In this document: one piece after another, positions 1 through 7,978 of the stretch | How positions within the stretch are numbered: the stretch's first letter is position 1 | How the letters are laid out: the number at the start of each line of letters is the position of its first letter | From: JAVMKJ01 sp031732875 | GTDB lineage: Bacteria > Pseudomonadota > Gammaproteobacteria > Competibacterales > Competibacteraceae | DNA length: 20,821 nt | Direction: 5' to 3' | Assembly: GCA_031732875.1 (NCBI GenBank) | Contig: JAVMKL010000216.1 | Location: 1 to 20,821 of the forward strand | Program-made: the position numbers and the translations under genes | Notes under the pieces: model-generated | Told to the model about the DNA's origin: nothing | Seen by the model: the letters and a program-made list of their open reading frames with translations, nothing else | Databases searched by the model: none

Positions 1-1189
1 AGCCCTTGATCACATCCGGGAACCGGCGCTCCTGCGGAGTCATGGAATTGATGATGGCGATCAACCGCTTGACTTCCTTGTCGGCCGCCTGATCCTTGAG
101 CGCCGCCGGTGCCGCGTTGAAGCCCGGCATCTTGTCCAGCAGGCTGGCGATACCGCCCATCTTCATCATCTGCTCCATCTGCTCGCGAAAATCCTCCAGA
201 TCGAAACCCTTGCCCTTCTGAACCTTTTTGGCCAGCTTGAGGGCCTTTTCCCGGTCGATCTTCTGTTCCATCTCCTCGACCAGGCTCAGCACGTCGCCCT
301 TGCCGAGAATGCGCGACGCTACCCGGTCGGGGAAAAACGGCTCCAGCGCGGCGGTCTTCTCGCCGACGCCGAGGAACTTGATCGGCTTGCCGGTGATGTG
401 GCGGATCGACAGGGCCGCGCCGCCGCGGGCGTCGCCGTCGGTCTTGGTCAGCACCACGCCGGTCAGCGGCAGGGCGGCGTCGAACGCCTGGGCGGTATTG
501 GCGGCGTCCTGGCCGGTCATGCTGTCCACCACGAACAGGGTCTCAATCGGATCGAGCACGGCATGCAACCGCTTGATTTCCGCCATCATCTCCGCGTCGA
601 CGTGCAGGCGGCCGGCGGTATCGACCACCAGCACGTCCAGCAGATGGCGGCGGGCCTGCTCCAGCGCCTGGCGGGCGATGGCCTCGGGTTCCTGCCCGGC
701 GTCGCTGGGGAAGAATTCCACGCCGACCTCGCCGGCCAGCTTGCGCAACTGTTCGATGGCGGCCGGCCGGTACACGTCGCAGCTCGTCACCATCACCTTC
801 TTACGCTGGCGCTCCTTCAACCAGCGGGCCAGCTTGGCGACGCTGGTGGTCTTGCCGGAACCCTGCAGTCCGGCCATCAGCACCACCGCCGGCGGCTGGA
901 CCCGCAGGTTCAACTCGGCGTTTTCCTCCCCCATGGTCCGCACCAGTTCCTCGTGGACGATCTTGATCAGGACCTGGCCCGGGGTCAGGCTGAGCAGCAC
1001 CTCCTGGCCGATCGCCCGCTCGCGCACCCGGTTGACGAACTCCCGCACCACCGGCAGCGCCACGTCCGCCTCCAGCAGCGCCATGCGCACTTCGCGCAGG
1101 GCATCCTTGATGTTGTCCTCGGTGAGGCGGCCCTGGCCGCGCAGGTTCTTGATGGTGCGCAACAGACGCTCGCTGAGATTTTCGAACAT
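1..1189 (-). CDS. ffh: Signal recognition particle protein Ffh (partial, C-terminus beyond left edge)
   Basis: SRP54-type GTPase that binds 4.5S RNA and hands signal-peptide-bearing ribosomes to FtsY at the inner membrane. The minus strand reads MFENLSERLLRTIKNLRG from an ATG at 1189-1187 and stays open to base 1, giving about 396 residues; full-length Ffh is about 450, so only the end of the methionine-rich M domain is missing. Visible in order: the N-terminal helical bundle, the P-loop GLQGSGKTT near residue 105, the DVYRPAA motif, DTAGRL, TKTDGD, GVGEK, then the M domain with EQMMKMGG and the conserved ERRFPDVIKG just before the edge. A weak GAAGG lies about 10 nt before the ATG. It is divergent from the ypjD-like gene, the same arrangement as in E. 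coli. Confidence 0.97.
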   Translation of the reverse strand, partial: MFENLSERLLRTIKNLRGQGRLTEDNIKDALREVRMALLEADVALPVVREFVNRVRERAIGQEVLLSLTPGQVLIKIVHEELVRTMGEENAELNLRVQPPAVVLMAGLQGSGKTTSVAKLARWLKERQRKKVMVTSCDVYRPAAIEQLRKLAGEVGVEFFPSDAGQEPEAIARQALEQARRHLLDVLVVDTAGRLHVDAEMMAEIKRLHAVLDPIETLFVVDSMTGQDAANTAQAFDAALPLTGVVLTKTDGDARGGAALSIRHITGKPIKFLGVGEKTAALEPFFPDRVASRILGKGDVLSLVEEMEQKIDREKALKLAKKVQKGKGFDLEDFREQMEQMMKMGGIASLLDKMPGFNAAPAALKDQAADKEVKRLIAIINSMTPQERRFPDVIKG

Positions 1190-1225
1190 GCGGGATCAAC
1201 CTTCGATACGGTGGGAATGGGCGGG

Positions 1226-1231
1226 ATTATA
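1226..1231 (-). promoter_or_regulatory. Candidate -10 element for ffh
   Basis: The minus strand reads TATAAT at 1231-1226, about 37 nt upstream of the ffh ATG. No convincing -35 hexamer lies 16-18 nt further upstream, so this is a likely -10 box by sequence only. Confidence 0.35.
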
Positions 1232-1297
1232 GGGGAAATCGGACGTTGGGGCGCGGATGGGGGGCGGTCGCGCGCTTCGAGTCGGGGCCGTTTCATC

Positions 1298-1343
1298 CCA
1301 TTACCATTTCGGGAATAATGCCATTACCATTCCGGGAACAACC
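1298..1343. repeat. Two tandem imperfect 23-bp repeats in the ffh/ypjD spacer
   Basis: Copy 1 spans 1298-1320 and copy 2 spans 1321-1343. Both begin CCATTACCATT and continue with T/CCGGGAA; I count four mismatches in 23 positions. They lie directly upstream of the ypjD-like start codon at 1361, in the divergent spacer between ffh and ypjD. The spacing of about two helical turns would suit side-by-side protein binding, but no known operator was recognised. Confidence 0.6.
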
Positions 1344-1360
1344 CCATCACGGAACTCGCC

Positions 1361-2170
1361 ATGAACGCGGTCATCGGCGGCCTGGCCGCCCTGCTCTATC
1401 TGCTCGCCGGGGGATTGCTCGCCGCGCGGCTGGCTCGCGCTGGCGGCGGTGCGACGCGATCCAAGGGCGGACCGCTGGCGCTGGGCTGGGGCGCGGCGCT
1501 GCTGCACGCCATGATCCTGGCCCAGACCGTGTTTCAGCCCGCCGGGCTGAATCTCGGCTTCTTCAACGCCCTCTCCTTCACCGCCTGGCTGATCGGCGTG
1601 GTGTTGCTGGCGGCGGCGATGGTCCGGCCGATCGAGAACCTCGGCATCATCGTGCTGCCGTTCTGCGCCGTGACTCTGTGCCTCGGCCTGCTGTTTCCCG
1701 CCGAACGCATCGTCGCCGATCCCAGTCAGTGGCCGCTGGAACTGCATATCCTCATCGCCATTCTGGCCTACTCGCTGCTGGCCCTGGCGGCGCTGCAGGC
1801 GCTGCTGCTGGCGGTGCAGGACCATCGGCTGCGCCGCCGCCAGCCCGGCGGCTTCCTGCGCGGCATTCCGCCGCTGACCGCGATGGAAACCCTGCTGTTC
1901 CAGATGATCGGCGCCGGCTTCGTCCTGCTCGGCATCGCCCTGGTCAGCGGCCTGTTCTTCCTGCACGACATTTTCGCCCAACACCTGCTGCACAAGGCGG
2001 TGCTCTCGTTCATCGCCTGGTGCGTGTTCGGGGTGCTGTTGTGGGGCCGGTGGCGGTTCGGCTGGCGCGGTCGCACCGCCATCCGCTGGACCCTGAGCGG
2101 CTTCACCTTCCTGGCGCTGGCTTACTTCGGCAGCAAGCTGGTGCTGGAATTGATCCTGCAGCGCTATTGA
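1361..2170 (+). CDS. ypjD: CcsA/CcmC-like integral membrane protein (YpjD family)
   Basis: A 269-residue polytopic inner-membrane protein of the cytochrome c assembly (CcsA/CcmC-like) superfamily. It starts MNAVIGGLAALLYLLAGG and has about eight hydrophobic segments. The C-terminal region with AQHLLHKAVLSF, a conserved His-containing stretch before the last two membrane segments, is typical of the family. Length matches E. coli YpjD (about 263). The family name reflects similarity to haem-handling proteins; a direct role in cytochrome c maturation is not established for YpjD, and no other ccm/ccs gene is nearby. Its position next to ffh and before a CorB-type gene is conserved in E. coli. It shows no strong Shine-Dalgarno sequence. 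The long open frame on the opposite strand here is a GC-bias shadow. Confidence 0.9.
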   Translation: MNAVIGGLAALLYLLAGGLLAARLARAGGGATRSKGGPLALGWGAALLHAMILAQTVFQPAGLNLGFFNALSFTAWLIGVVLLAAAMVRPIENLGIIVLPFCAVTLCLGLLFPAERIVADPSQWPLELHILIAILAYSLLALAALQALLLAVQDHRLRRRQPGGFLRGIPPLTAMETLLFQMIGAGFVLLGIALVSGLFFLHDIFAQHLLHKAVLSFIAWCVFGVLLWGRWRFGWRGRTAIRWTLSGFTFLALAYFGSKLVLELILQRY

Positions 2171-2229
2171 CCATCCGGTGGCCCAGCGCCATTCATGCCG
2201 CCGTCTCGGGGAGCGCCGCCGAATCGCGC

Positions 2230-2259
2230 TTGACAGCCCGCGCCGGTAACCCGTAAAAA
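2230..2259 (+). promoter_or_regulatory. Candidate sigma-70 promoter for the CorB-type gene
   Basis: A perfect -35 hexamer TTGACA at 2230-2235 is followed after 18 nt by TAAAAA at 2254-2259 (4 of 6 matches to TATAAT). It lies in the 123-bp spacer after ypjD and about 35 nt before the TTG start at 2294, so the transporter gene may be transcribed independently. Confidence 0.45.
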
Positions 2260-2293
2260 CGACTGGCCCACCCATACCGAGGCTTTTTTCGAG

Positions 2294-3589
2294 TTGGAAG
2301 ATATTCATATCGGCGCGCTTTGTGTCGCCCTGGTTCTGCTGATCGGCTGTTCTGCCTTCTTCTCCGGCTCCGAAACCGGGCTGATGACCCTCAACCGCTA
2401 TCGCCTCCGCCACCGCGCCAAGGCCGGCGACAAGGCGGCGCAACGGGCCAGCAAGCTGCTCGAACGCCCCGACCGACTCATCGGCATCATTCTGCTCGGC
2501 AACAACTTCGTCAACATCCTCGCTTCTTCGCTGGCAACCGTCGTCGCCATCCACTTCCTGGGCGAAGCCGGCATCGTCGCCTCCACCGTGGCCATGACCC
2601 TGATCGTGCTCGTGTTCGGGGAAGTTGCGCCCAAGACTCTGGCGGCACTGCGCCCCGAGCGCATCGCCTATCCCGCCTCCGCGGTGCTGGCGCCGTTGCT
2701 CAAGGCGTTCTATCCGCTGGTATGGCTCATCAACCTGGTGGTCAACAGCCTGCTGCGCCTGTTCCGGGTCACCCTCCAGACCTCCGGCAACCCGCACTCG
2801 CTCAGCGCCGAGGAACTGCGCACCGTGGTGCTCGAAGCCGGGGTGATGATCCCCAGGCGGCACCAGACCATGCTGCTCGGTATCCTGGAACTGGAGGAGA
2901 TCACGGTCGACGACATCATGGTGCCGCGCAACGAGATGGCGGGTATCGATCTGGAGGGTCCGTGGGAGGAAATCGTCGCCCAACTGAACCGCAGTCCCTA
3001 CACCCGCCTGCTGGTCTACCGCGACACCCTCGACCAGATCGTCGGCTTCGTTCACCTGCGCAAGGTGCTCAACCTGATGATCCGCAAACCGGATTTCAAC
3101 CGGGCCGACCTGGAGAACCTGATCCGGGAACCCTATTTCATCCCCGAGGGCACCTCGCTGACCCGGCAATTGCTCAACTTCCAGCAGCAGCGCCGCCGGG
3201 TCGGGCTGGTAGTGGACGAGTACGGCGACGTGCTGGGTCTGGTGACGCTGGAGGATATTCTGGAAGAGATCGTGGGGGAATTCACCACCGACCCCGCCAC
3301 CAGCAGCCAGAGCAAACTGGTGGCCCGCGCCGATGGCGGCTATGTGGTGGATGGTCGCACCTCGATCCGGACCCTGAACCGAACTCTGGGCTGGAACCTG
3401 CCGACCGATGGCCCGCGCACCCTCAACGGTCTGGTCATGGAACAACTGGAAGCCATCCCGGAACCGGGCGCTCGATTGTCGCTGGTGGGGCATCCGACCG
3501 AAATCGTCGAAATCGCCGGGAACCGGGTCAAGACCGCGGTGGTCTGGTCGAATCCGGAGCCTGGGGAAACGGCGGAAACCTCGGGTTAA
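2294..3589 (+). CDS. yfjD: HlyC/CorC (CNNM) family transporter, CorB-type
   Basis: A 431-residue membrane protein of the CNNM/CorB family, linked to magnesium and divalent cation homeostasis; E. coli YfjD/CorB is almost the same length. It starts with TTG at 2294, preceded by GAGG at 2279-2282. Residues about 5-190 form the DUF21 membrane domain with the family motif FFSGSETGLMTLNRYRL near the start. Residues about 195-330 form a pair of CBS domains (VDDIMVPRNEM; LGLVTLEDILEEIVGEF). The last 80 residues are the CorC_HlyC domain (DGGYVVDGRTSIRTLN). It follows ypjD on the same strand after 123 nt with its own candidate promoter. Cation specificity cannot be read from sequence. Confidence 0.93.
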   Translation: MEDIHIGALCVALVLLIGCSAFFSGSETGLMTLNRYRLRHRAKAGDKAAQRASKLLERPDRLIGIILLGNNFVNILASSLATVVAIHFLGEAGIVASTVAMTLIVLVFGEVAPKTLAALRPERIAYPASAVLAPLLKAFYPLVWLINLVVNSLLRLFRVTLQTSGNPHSLSAEELRTVVLEAGVMIPRRHQTMLLGILELEEITVDDIMVPRNEMAGIDLEGPWEEIVAQLNRSPYTRLLVYRDTLDQIVGFVHLRKVLNLMIRKPDFNRADLENLIREPYFIPEGTSLTRQLLNFQQQRRRVGLVVDEYGDVLGLVTLEDILEEIVGEFTTDPATSSQSKLVARADGGYVVDGRTSIRTLNRTLGWNLPTDGPRTLNGLVMEQLEAIPEPGARLSLVGHPTEIVEIAGNRVKTAVVWSNPEPGETAETSG

Positions 3590-3693
3590 ACGCAACGTAA
3601 GAACGGTTATGTGAAGACACGGACGAACCGATCGGTAACTTGTGGCGCCAGCGCGGGTCACAGGGGAATGAAGGATTTCCCCAGGAGCGCGCC

Positions 3694-4611
3694 ATGCCGA
3701 TCAAGAAACCCGCTGACATCCACCCATCCGAAATCACCCCGCCCGAACTCTACGCCCGCCGCCGCGAGTTCCTGAAGACCGGCGCCGCGCTGGGCGTCGT
3801 CGCGCTGCTGCCGCCCGCATTGCGCGGCGGCGTCGCCCGGGCGGCCGCGGATGACGACCTCAAGCCAACGCCCTACAAGGACATCACGTCCTACAACAAT
3901 TTCTACGAGTTCGGCTCCAGTAAAACCGACCCGGCCGAATACGCCGGCAGTCTCAAGACCCAACCCTGGACCGTGGCGGTGGAGGGTCACTGCGAGAAGC
4001 CGGGCCGGTACGCACTGGAGGATTTTCTGGCGCCGCAGCAAGCGGAGGAGCACATCTACCGTCTGCGTTGCGTGGAAGCGTGGTCGATGGTGGTACCGTG
4101 GCTGGGCATCCCGCTGGGAAAGGTTCTGCCGCGCTTCCAGCCGACCTCGAACGCCAAATACGTCGAATTCACCACCTTGCTCGATCCCGCGCAGATGCCG
4201 GGCCAGCGAACCCGTCTGTTACCCTGGCCCTACGTCGAGGGCCTGCGGATGGATGAGGCCATGCACCCGCTGACGCTGCTGGCGACCGGCCTGTACGGCA
4301 AGGAGTTGCCCAATCAGAACGGGGCGCCGCTGCGGCTGGTGGTGCCGTGGAAGTACGGCTTCAAGAGCATCAAGTCCATCGTGAAAATCCGTTTCACCGA
4401 GGATCCGCCGCGCACCACCTGGAACAGCGAAAATCCAGATGAATACGGCTTCTACGCCAACGTGAATCCGGCCGTGGATCATCCCCGCTGGAGCCAGAAG
4501 AAGGAGCGCCGGGTCGGCGACCTGTTCCGCCGCGATACGTTGCCGTTCAACGGTTATGCCGATCAGGTCGCCGGATTGTACGCCGGAATGGATCTGCGCA
4601 AGAATTTCTGA
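3694..4611 (+). CDS. msrP: Protein-methionine-sulfoxide reductase catalytic subunit MsrP
   Basis: Periplasmic Mo-molybdopterin enzyme that reduces methionine sulfoxide in oxidised envelope proteins. The chosen ATG at 3694 is preceded by CCAGGAG at 3681-3687 and gives 305 residues; the frame is open further upstream without a better start. A twin-arginine signal RRREFLK lies at residues 22-28, with likely cleavage near ARA at 48-50, so export by Tat is expected. Very close matches to E. coli MsrP include YNNFYEFG, RLRCVEAWSMVVPW with the Mo-ligand Cys126, PTSNAKYV, PYVEGLRMDEAMHPLTL, NGAPLRL and DEYGFYANVNP. The haem membrane partner MsrQ, usually adjacent, is not in this window: the next gene converges from the other strand. 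Confidence 0.96.
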   Translation: MPIKKPADIHPSEITPPELYARRREFLKTGAALGVVALLPPALRGGVARAAADDDLKPTPYKDITSYNNFYEFGSSKTDPAEYAGSLKTQPWTVAVEGHCEKPGRYALEDFLAPQQAEEHIYRLRCVEAWSMVVPWLGIPLGKVLPRFQPTSNAKYVEFTTLLDPAQMPGQRTRLLPWPYVEGLRMDEAMHPLTLLATGLYGKELPNQNGAPLRLVVPWKYGFKSIKSIVKIRFTEDPPRTTWNSENPDEYGFYANVNPAVDHPRWSQKKERRVGDLFRRDTLPFNGYADQVAGLYAGMDLRKNF

Positions 4612-4641
4612 AGCGTGGCGCATCCGGTTCGTCGCCCCCAT

Positions 4642-5289
4642 TCACCGTGCCGTGAAATAAATGTCGCCGTACCAGGCCGTCGCGTTCTGACCGCTGTTGT
4701 CGGTGTCGGTCATCAGCGCGACGGCGTCGATGTGGTCGATGTCCTCGCCGAACAGTTGCCGGAAGTCGGCGCGGATGTCGCGTTTCTCGCTGACCCAGCG
4801 CCCCGCGTCTTTCGTACCCGACCTCAGCGCCATCACCCGGGCATTGCTGGTAAAGGCGTTGTTCCAGGTCGCCCCGACCGGCTGGTTGCTGGACCAGACA
4901 TAGACCAGCGAGCGGGTTTTCCAGAACGCCGCGCCGCCGGAAATCACCACATAAACCCGCGCCGGATAATCATCGCCGGACTTGTCGCGCTCGTCCACGC
5001 CGTTCAGCACCCGATCCACCCGCCACGACCAGTTGAGCCAGGGCGTGCGGTTCACGTCCACCCGGATTTCCCGATACAGGCCCGAGGCCGCGCCCCGGCT
5101 GTCGGCGAACAGCGCCTGCCGGCCACTTTTCCCGTCGAAGGTGTAACGGGTTTCGCCCTTGAAGGCTTTGGTCTGCCAATCGTTCAAGTCGCCAGATGAA
5201 AACCGGCCGATCATCAGTTCTTCATCCGCCGCGGTTGCCAAAGTCGAAGCCGCCAACAGCGCCGCGCCCAGGATCACCTTCAGTTTCAC
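4642..5289 (-). CDS. Secreted DUF3047 family protein
   Basis: A 215-residue exported protein of unknown function. The GTG at 5289-5287 is preceded by AAGGAGG at 5300-5294, an excellent ribosome binding site, giving MKLKVILGAALLAASTLATA as a Sec signal peptide, probably cut after ATA. The mature part has the DUF3047 pattern: LNDWQTKAFKGETRY, LNWSWRVDRVL, DDYPARVYVV, SLVYVWSS, DIRADFRQLFGE, HIDAVALMTDTDNSG, AWYGDIYF. Several of these resemble carbohydrate-binding-like beta-sandwich folds, but no substrate is known. The GTG overlaps the TGA of the upstream lipoprotein gene by 4 nt (GTGA), so the two are probably translationally coupled and may act together in the periplasm. It converges on msrP with only 30 nt between stops. 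Confidence 0.88.
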   Translation of the reverse strand: MKLKVILGAALLAASTLATAADEELMIGRFSSGDLNDWQTKAFKGETRYTFDGKSGRQALFADSRGAASGLYREIRVDVNRTPWLNWSWRVDRVLNGVDERDKSGDDYPARVYVVISGGAAFWKTRSLVYVWSSNQPVGATWNNAFTSNARVMALRSGTKDAGRWVSEKRDIRADFRQLFGEDIDHIDAVALMTDTDNSGQNATAWYGDIYFTAR

Positions 5290-6761
5290 AAAGCCTCCTT
5301 CACCGATTCGAACAACCGGTCCAGCAAATCCGCGTCGTCGAAATGACGGCGGCCCACGAACGCGATGGCGTGCCGACCCCGTTCGCGCATCGCGCCTGGC
5401 GACGGTACGCCGGTCGGCCACAACAACCAGCGTTCGGCCCGTTCGCTGCCGGTCACCAGTCCATCCGGACCGAACAGGCTGCGCCGTTCCCCACCCGCCG
5501 TCGGCACGGCATACAACGCGGCGTAATCCCGCCGGCCCAGCACCGTCACCGTGCCCGGCCGATCCGCGTAGATCCGCTGCAGGTAGTGGCTGCCGGAAGT
5601 CAGTCGAATCGTGACCCGCTCGCCCGCACCGACCGCTGGCGCCGGCTGCGGCGCCAGCGGCGGTTCGGCCCATTGCGCCGTTTCCGGCCGCAATTGCAAG
5701 GCTGGGGTGGGAAAGACTTGGTGATAACAGCCGCAGGCATGAATGCTGTCGTACAGCAGCGGCCGGCCCGCCCGGTCCAGCGTCACCCGCCACAGCACCC
5801 CGTCCAGCGGACCGCCCAGGAGATCGAACGTCCCGGTGCGCGGCCGGGCGGCGAACCAGATCAGATAATTCAGTTGCAACAGCGGTTCGCCCCGCCAGGG
5901 AGTATAAGAGACATAACGGTAGATCGCCGGGTCGGTCGGATCCACCGAAGGCGTGCCGTCCGCCTGCCAGTAAGGCGCACCGGGCCGGTCGGCATCGGTG
6001 ACGGTGTCGATTTCCCAGACTGGCGCATGGGCCGCGAACAGCGTCTCCAGTTGCGCCGGGTTCGGTTCGGGAATGCCCAGCGCATCCCGGGGGATGATGG
6101 TGAAATCGATGGAAACCGGCACTGCCGGCGGGGGACCGTAGCGGTGCAACTCACCCTGAACCGGCAATGCCGCCAACGGCAAGGCGAAGCGGGCGCGGGT
6201 TTCGTCCTGATAGCGGAGCACGCCATGGCTTACGGGCAATGCCGTGAGTGGATACAGACCGAGCACCTGATTCACGGTCCGGTAGTCGTCCGGTACCCGT
6301 GCCCGTGCCCGGATCGATTTCAGCCGTTCCGGATCGGCCAAATCGGCGGTTCGCAACTCGACCGCGCACGTCTCCAGCGCGGCCGGAATCCCGTCGGTCG
6401 GCGCATGACGGCGATTCAACCCGGTCCGGACCGCGACCGGCAGGGAATTCCACTCTATCCGCCGGGCTTCCCGGTCCAGTTCGTTCATGCGCGCCAGCCA
6501 AGCGGCGATCCCGGCTGGAGCCAGCGACTGGTCGCGGTAAGCACTCAGGAACCGGTCCACTCGCAGGTGAGGAAAGCCATCGACCCGCGCGAATGAGGAT
6601 GGGGTCGTGCCCTGCTTCGCCACCGCTTCATCCAGTTCGGCGTAGAGATCCAGACAGCCGGCGGCAGCCGGATCGATCGGCGAACGGGGTGGAGTCACGG
6701 CGCAGCCGGCGAGAAATCCCGCCAGCATCAACCCCGTGAAACCGCGCCACCGGACGCTCAT
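5286..6761 (-). CDS. Lipoprotein of unknown function
   Basis: A 491-residue predicted lipoprotein that I do not recognise. The start chosen is the ATG at 6761-6759, preceded by GGAGAG, because it yields a proper lipoprotein signal: MSVRWRGFTGLMLAGFLAGC with lipobox LAGC and acylated Cys20. An upstream in-frame ATG at 6926 would add 55 residues without a signal and would cross the divergent gene's start. The N-terminal half is Arg-rich and helical (WLARMNELDREARRIEW). The central part is more beta-like and holds RYVSYTPWRGEPLLQLNYLIWFAA and then HACGCYH at residues 341-347, an H-x-C-x-C-x-H arrangement that could bind metal. Its stop overlaps the DUF3047 start, indicating an operon. Function is open. 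Confidence 0.82.
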   Translation of the reverse strand: MSVRWRGFTGLMLAGFLAGCAVTPPRSPIDPAAAGCLDLYAELDEAVAKQGTTPSSFARVDGFPHLRVDRFLSAYRDQSLAPAGIAAWLARMNELDREARRIEWNSLPVAVRTGLNRRHAPTDGIPAALETCAVELRTADLADPERLKSIRARARVPDDYRTVNQVLGLYPLTALPVSHGVLRYQDETRARFALPLAALPVQGELHRYGPPPAVPVSIDFTIIPRDALGIPEPNPAQLETLFAAHAPVWEIDTVTDADRPGAPYWQADGTPSVDPTDPAIYRYVSYTPWRGEPLLQLNYLIWFAARPRTGTFDLLGGPLDGVLWRVTLDRAGRPLLYDSIHACGCYHQVFPTPALQLRPETAQWAEPPLAPQPAPAVGAGERVTIRLTSGSHYLQRIYADRPGTVTVLGRRDYAALYAVPTAGGERRSLFGPDGLVTGSERAERWLLWPTGVPSPGAMRERGRHAIAFVGRRHFDDADLLDRLFESVKEAL

Positions 6762-6860
6762 CCCACTCTCCGATCCGAAGTACCCGCCCATTGAAGACTT
6801 CGGGAATCCCTCGTGTGTTCCCTGGATCGCCGTTTCATCGGTGGAACGACTGAAGCTGTC

Positions 6861-6866
6861 TATAAT
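6861..6866 (+). promoter_or_regulatory. Candidate -10 element for the glycosyltransferase-pterin operon
   Basis: A perfect TATAAT lies 26 nt before the ATG at 6893, with a strong AGGAGGA ribosome binding site (6883-6889) between. No clear -35 box is found at the usual distance; a TG two bases before the hexamer might partly compensate. It lies in the 131-bp divergent spacer shared with the lipoprotein gene. Confidence 0.45.
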
Positions 6867-6892
6867 CGCGGTGACATCAGTCAGGAGGAAGC

Positions 6893-7978
6893 ATGCGCGT
6901 CTATCTGTTGTCGACGGCGGTCGCACCGCTCGGCTCCGGTCTGGGCGGCGGCGTGGAACACATGGTGATCGCCGCGGCCAGGCAGTTGCACGCGCACGGC
7001 CTGGTCACGCGGATTATCGCCCCCATGGGCTCGGTGGCCGAGGTGCCGGATTTGCTCGCTTTGCCCGGCCGACTGGCGCCGACTGCCGTGACCCACGGCC
7101 ACGACCTGCCTCTGCCCGTCGAGGCCGATGCGTTCCTGATCACCGCGCTGCACTGGCTGGCCGAGCGGATACAACCCGGCGACGCCATCCTGAACTTCTC
7201 CTACGACTGGCTGCCCCTGTTCCTGAGCGATTACCTGCCCTGCCCGCTGGCGACGCTGGTCAGCATGAGTTCCCTGAACCGCTCGCTGGATTTGGAAATC
7301 CACCGCCTCGCCGCCCGACATCCGGAACGACTGGCCTTCCTCAGTGCCGCGCAGGCCGCCAGCTTCGGCCTGAACGGTCCGGTCCGGCTGATTCCGCCGG
7401 GGGTGGATCTCGCGCAATACCGCTACAACGCTCAGCCCAGCCGGGCATTGTGCTGGGTAGGACGAATCGCGCGGGAAAAGGGATTGGAAGACGCGTTCGG
7501 CCTGGCCGACCGGACCGGCATCGCGGTCACGGCGTTCGGAGTCATGCAGGATCGGGACTACTGGGATGGGCTGGCGCGGCGCCATCCCGGCGCTCCGGTT
7601 CGTTACGGCGGGTTCCTGAAGATGTCGGTGCTGGCTGAGGTGGTGCGGGAATTCCAGGCACTGTTGATGACGCCGAAATGGCTGGAAGCATTCGGCATCG
7701 TCGGCATCGAGGCGCTGGCCTGCGGAACGCCGGTGGTCGCCTACCGGCGCGGCGGAGTCGGGAACTATGTTCGCGACGGTGAAACCGGCTGGCTGGTGGA
7801 ACCGGACGATCTCGACGAACTGTGCGCGGCGGTGGAGCGGATCGAGCAGATCGATCGGATCGCCTGTCGAGCGCTGGTGGAACAACGCTACACGCTGGCG
7901 CATTACGGCACGGCTCTGGCGAACTGGTTGCGGGTCCTGACGGCCGGACCGACGAGCCCAACGGGAGTGACAACATGA
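6893..7978 (+). CDS. Family 4 glycosyltransferase, probable pterin (tetrahydrobiopterin) glycosyltransferase
   Basis: A 361-residue retaining GT-B glycosyltransferase. The N-terminus LLSTAVAPLGSGLGGGVE is a glycine-rich acceptor loop that, from memory, closely resembles cyanobacterial UDP-glucose:tetrahydrobiopterin glucosyltransferases. The C-terminal nucleotide-sugar domain is typical GT4: WVGRIAREKGLEDA near 188-201, EAFGIVGIEALACGTPVV with the E-x7-E pair E265/E273, and RRGGVGNYVRDGETGWLV. An AGGAGGA site sits 3 nt before the ATG's spacer, and a TATAAT lies upstream. Its TGA overlaps the ATG of the next gene, a pterin-synthase-family protein, by 4 nt, which supports a pterin as acceptor. 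The family call is firm; the pterin substrate is inference from N-terminal resemblance and context. A general lipid or cell-wall GT4 is the alternative. Confidence 0.88.
   Translation: MRVYLLSTAVAPLGSGLGGGVEHMVIAAARQLHAHGLVTRIIAPMGSVAEVPDLLALPGRLAPTAVTHGHDLPLPVEADAFLITALHWLAERIQPGDAILNFSYDWLPLFLSDYLPCPLATLVSMSSLNRSLDLEIHRLAARHPERLAFLSAAQAASFGLNGPVRLIPPGVDLAQYRYNAQPSRALCWVGRIAREKGLEDAFGLADRTGIAVTAFGVMQDRDYWDGLARRHPGAPVRYGGFLKMSVLAEVVREFQALLMTPKWLEAFGIVGIEALACGTPVVAYRRGGVGNYVRDGETGWLVEPDDLDELCAAVERIEQIDRIACRALVEQRYTLAHYGTALANWLRVLTAGPTSPTGVTT

Noticed and set aside
228..1318. Plus-strand open frames opposite ffh
   Set aside because: The minus strand encodes Ffh with every GTPase motif; the plus-strand products are low-complexity Ser/Arg- or His/Gln-rich shadows.
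1301..3661. A 786-codon minus-strand open frame opposite the ypjD and CorB-type genes
   Set aside because: It is rich in Gln, Asp, Gly and His with no domain pattern, and both underlying plus-strand genes are clear family members. It is a shadow caused by high GC.
5196..6596. A 466-codon plus-strand frame opposite the DUF3047 and lipoprotein genes
   Set aside because: Arg/Gln-rich composition without motifs, and the opposite strand has signal peptides, ribosome sites and a 4-nt coupled junction.
6762..6926. N-terminal extension of the lipoprotein frame to an ATG at 6926
   Set aside because: It would bury the lipoprotein signal sequence inside the protein and overlap the start of the divergent glycosyltransferase gene.
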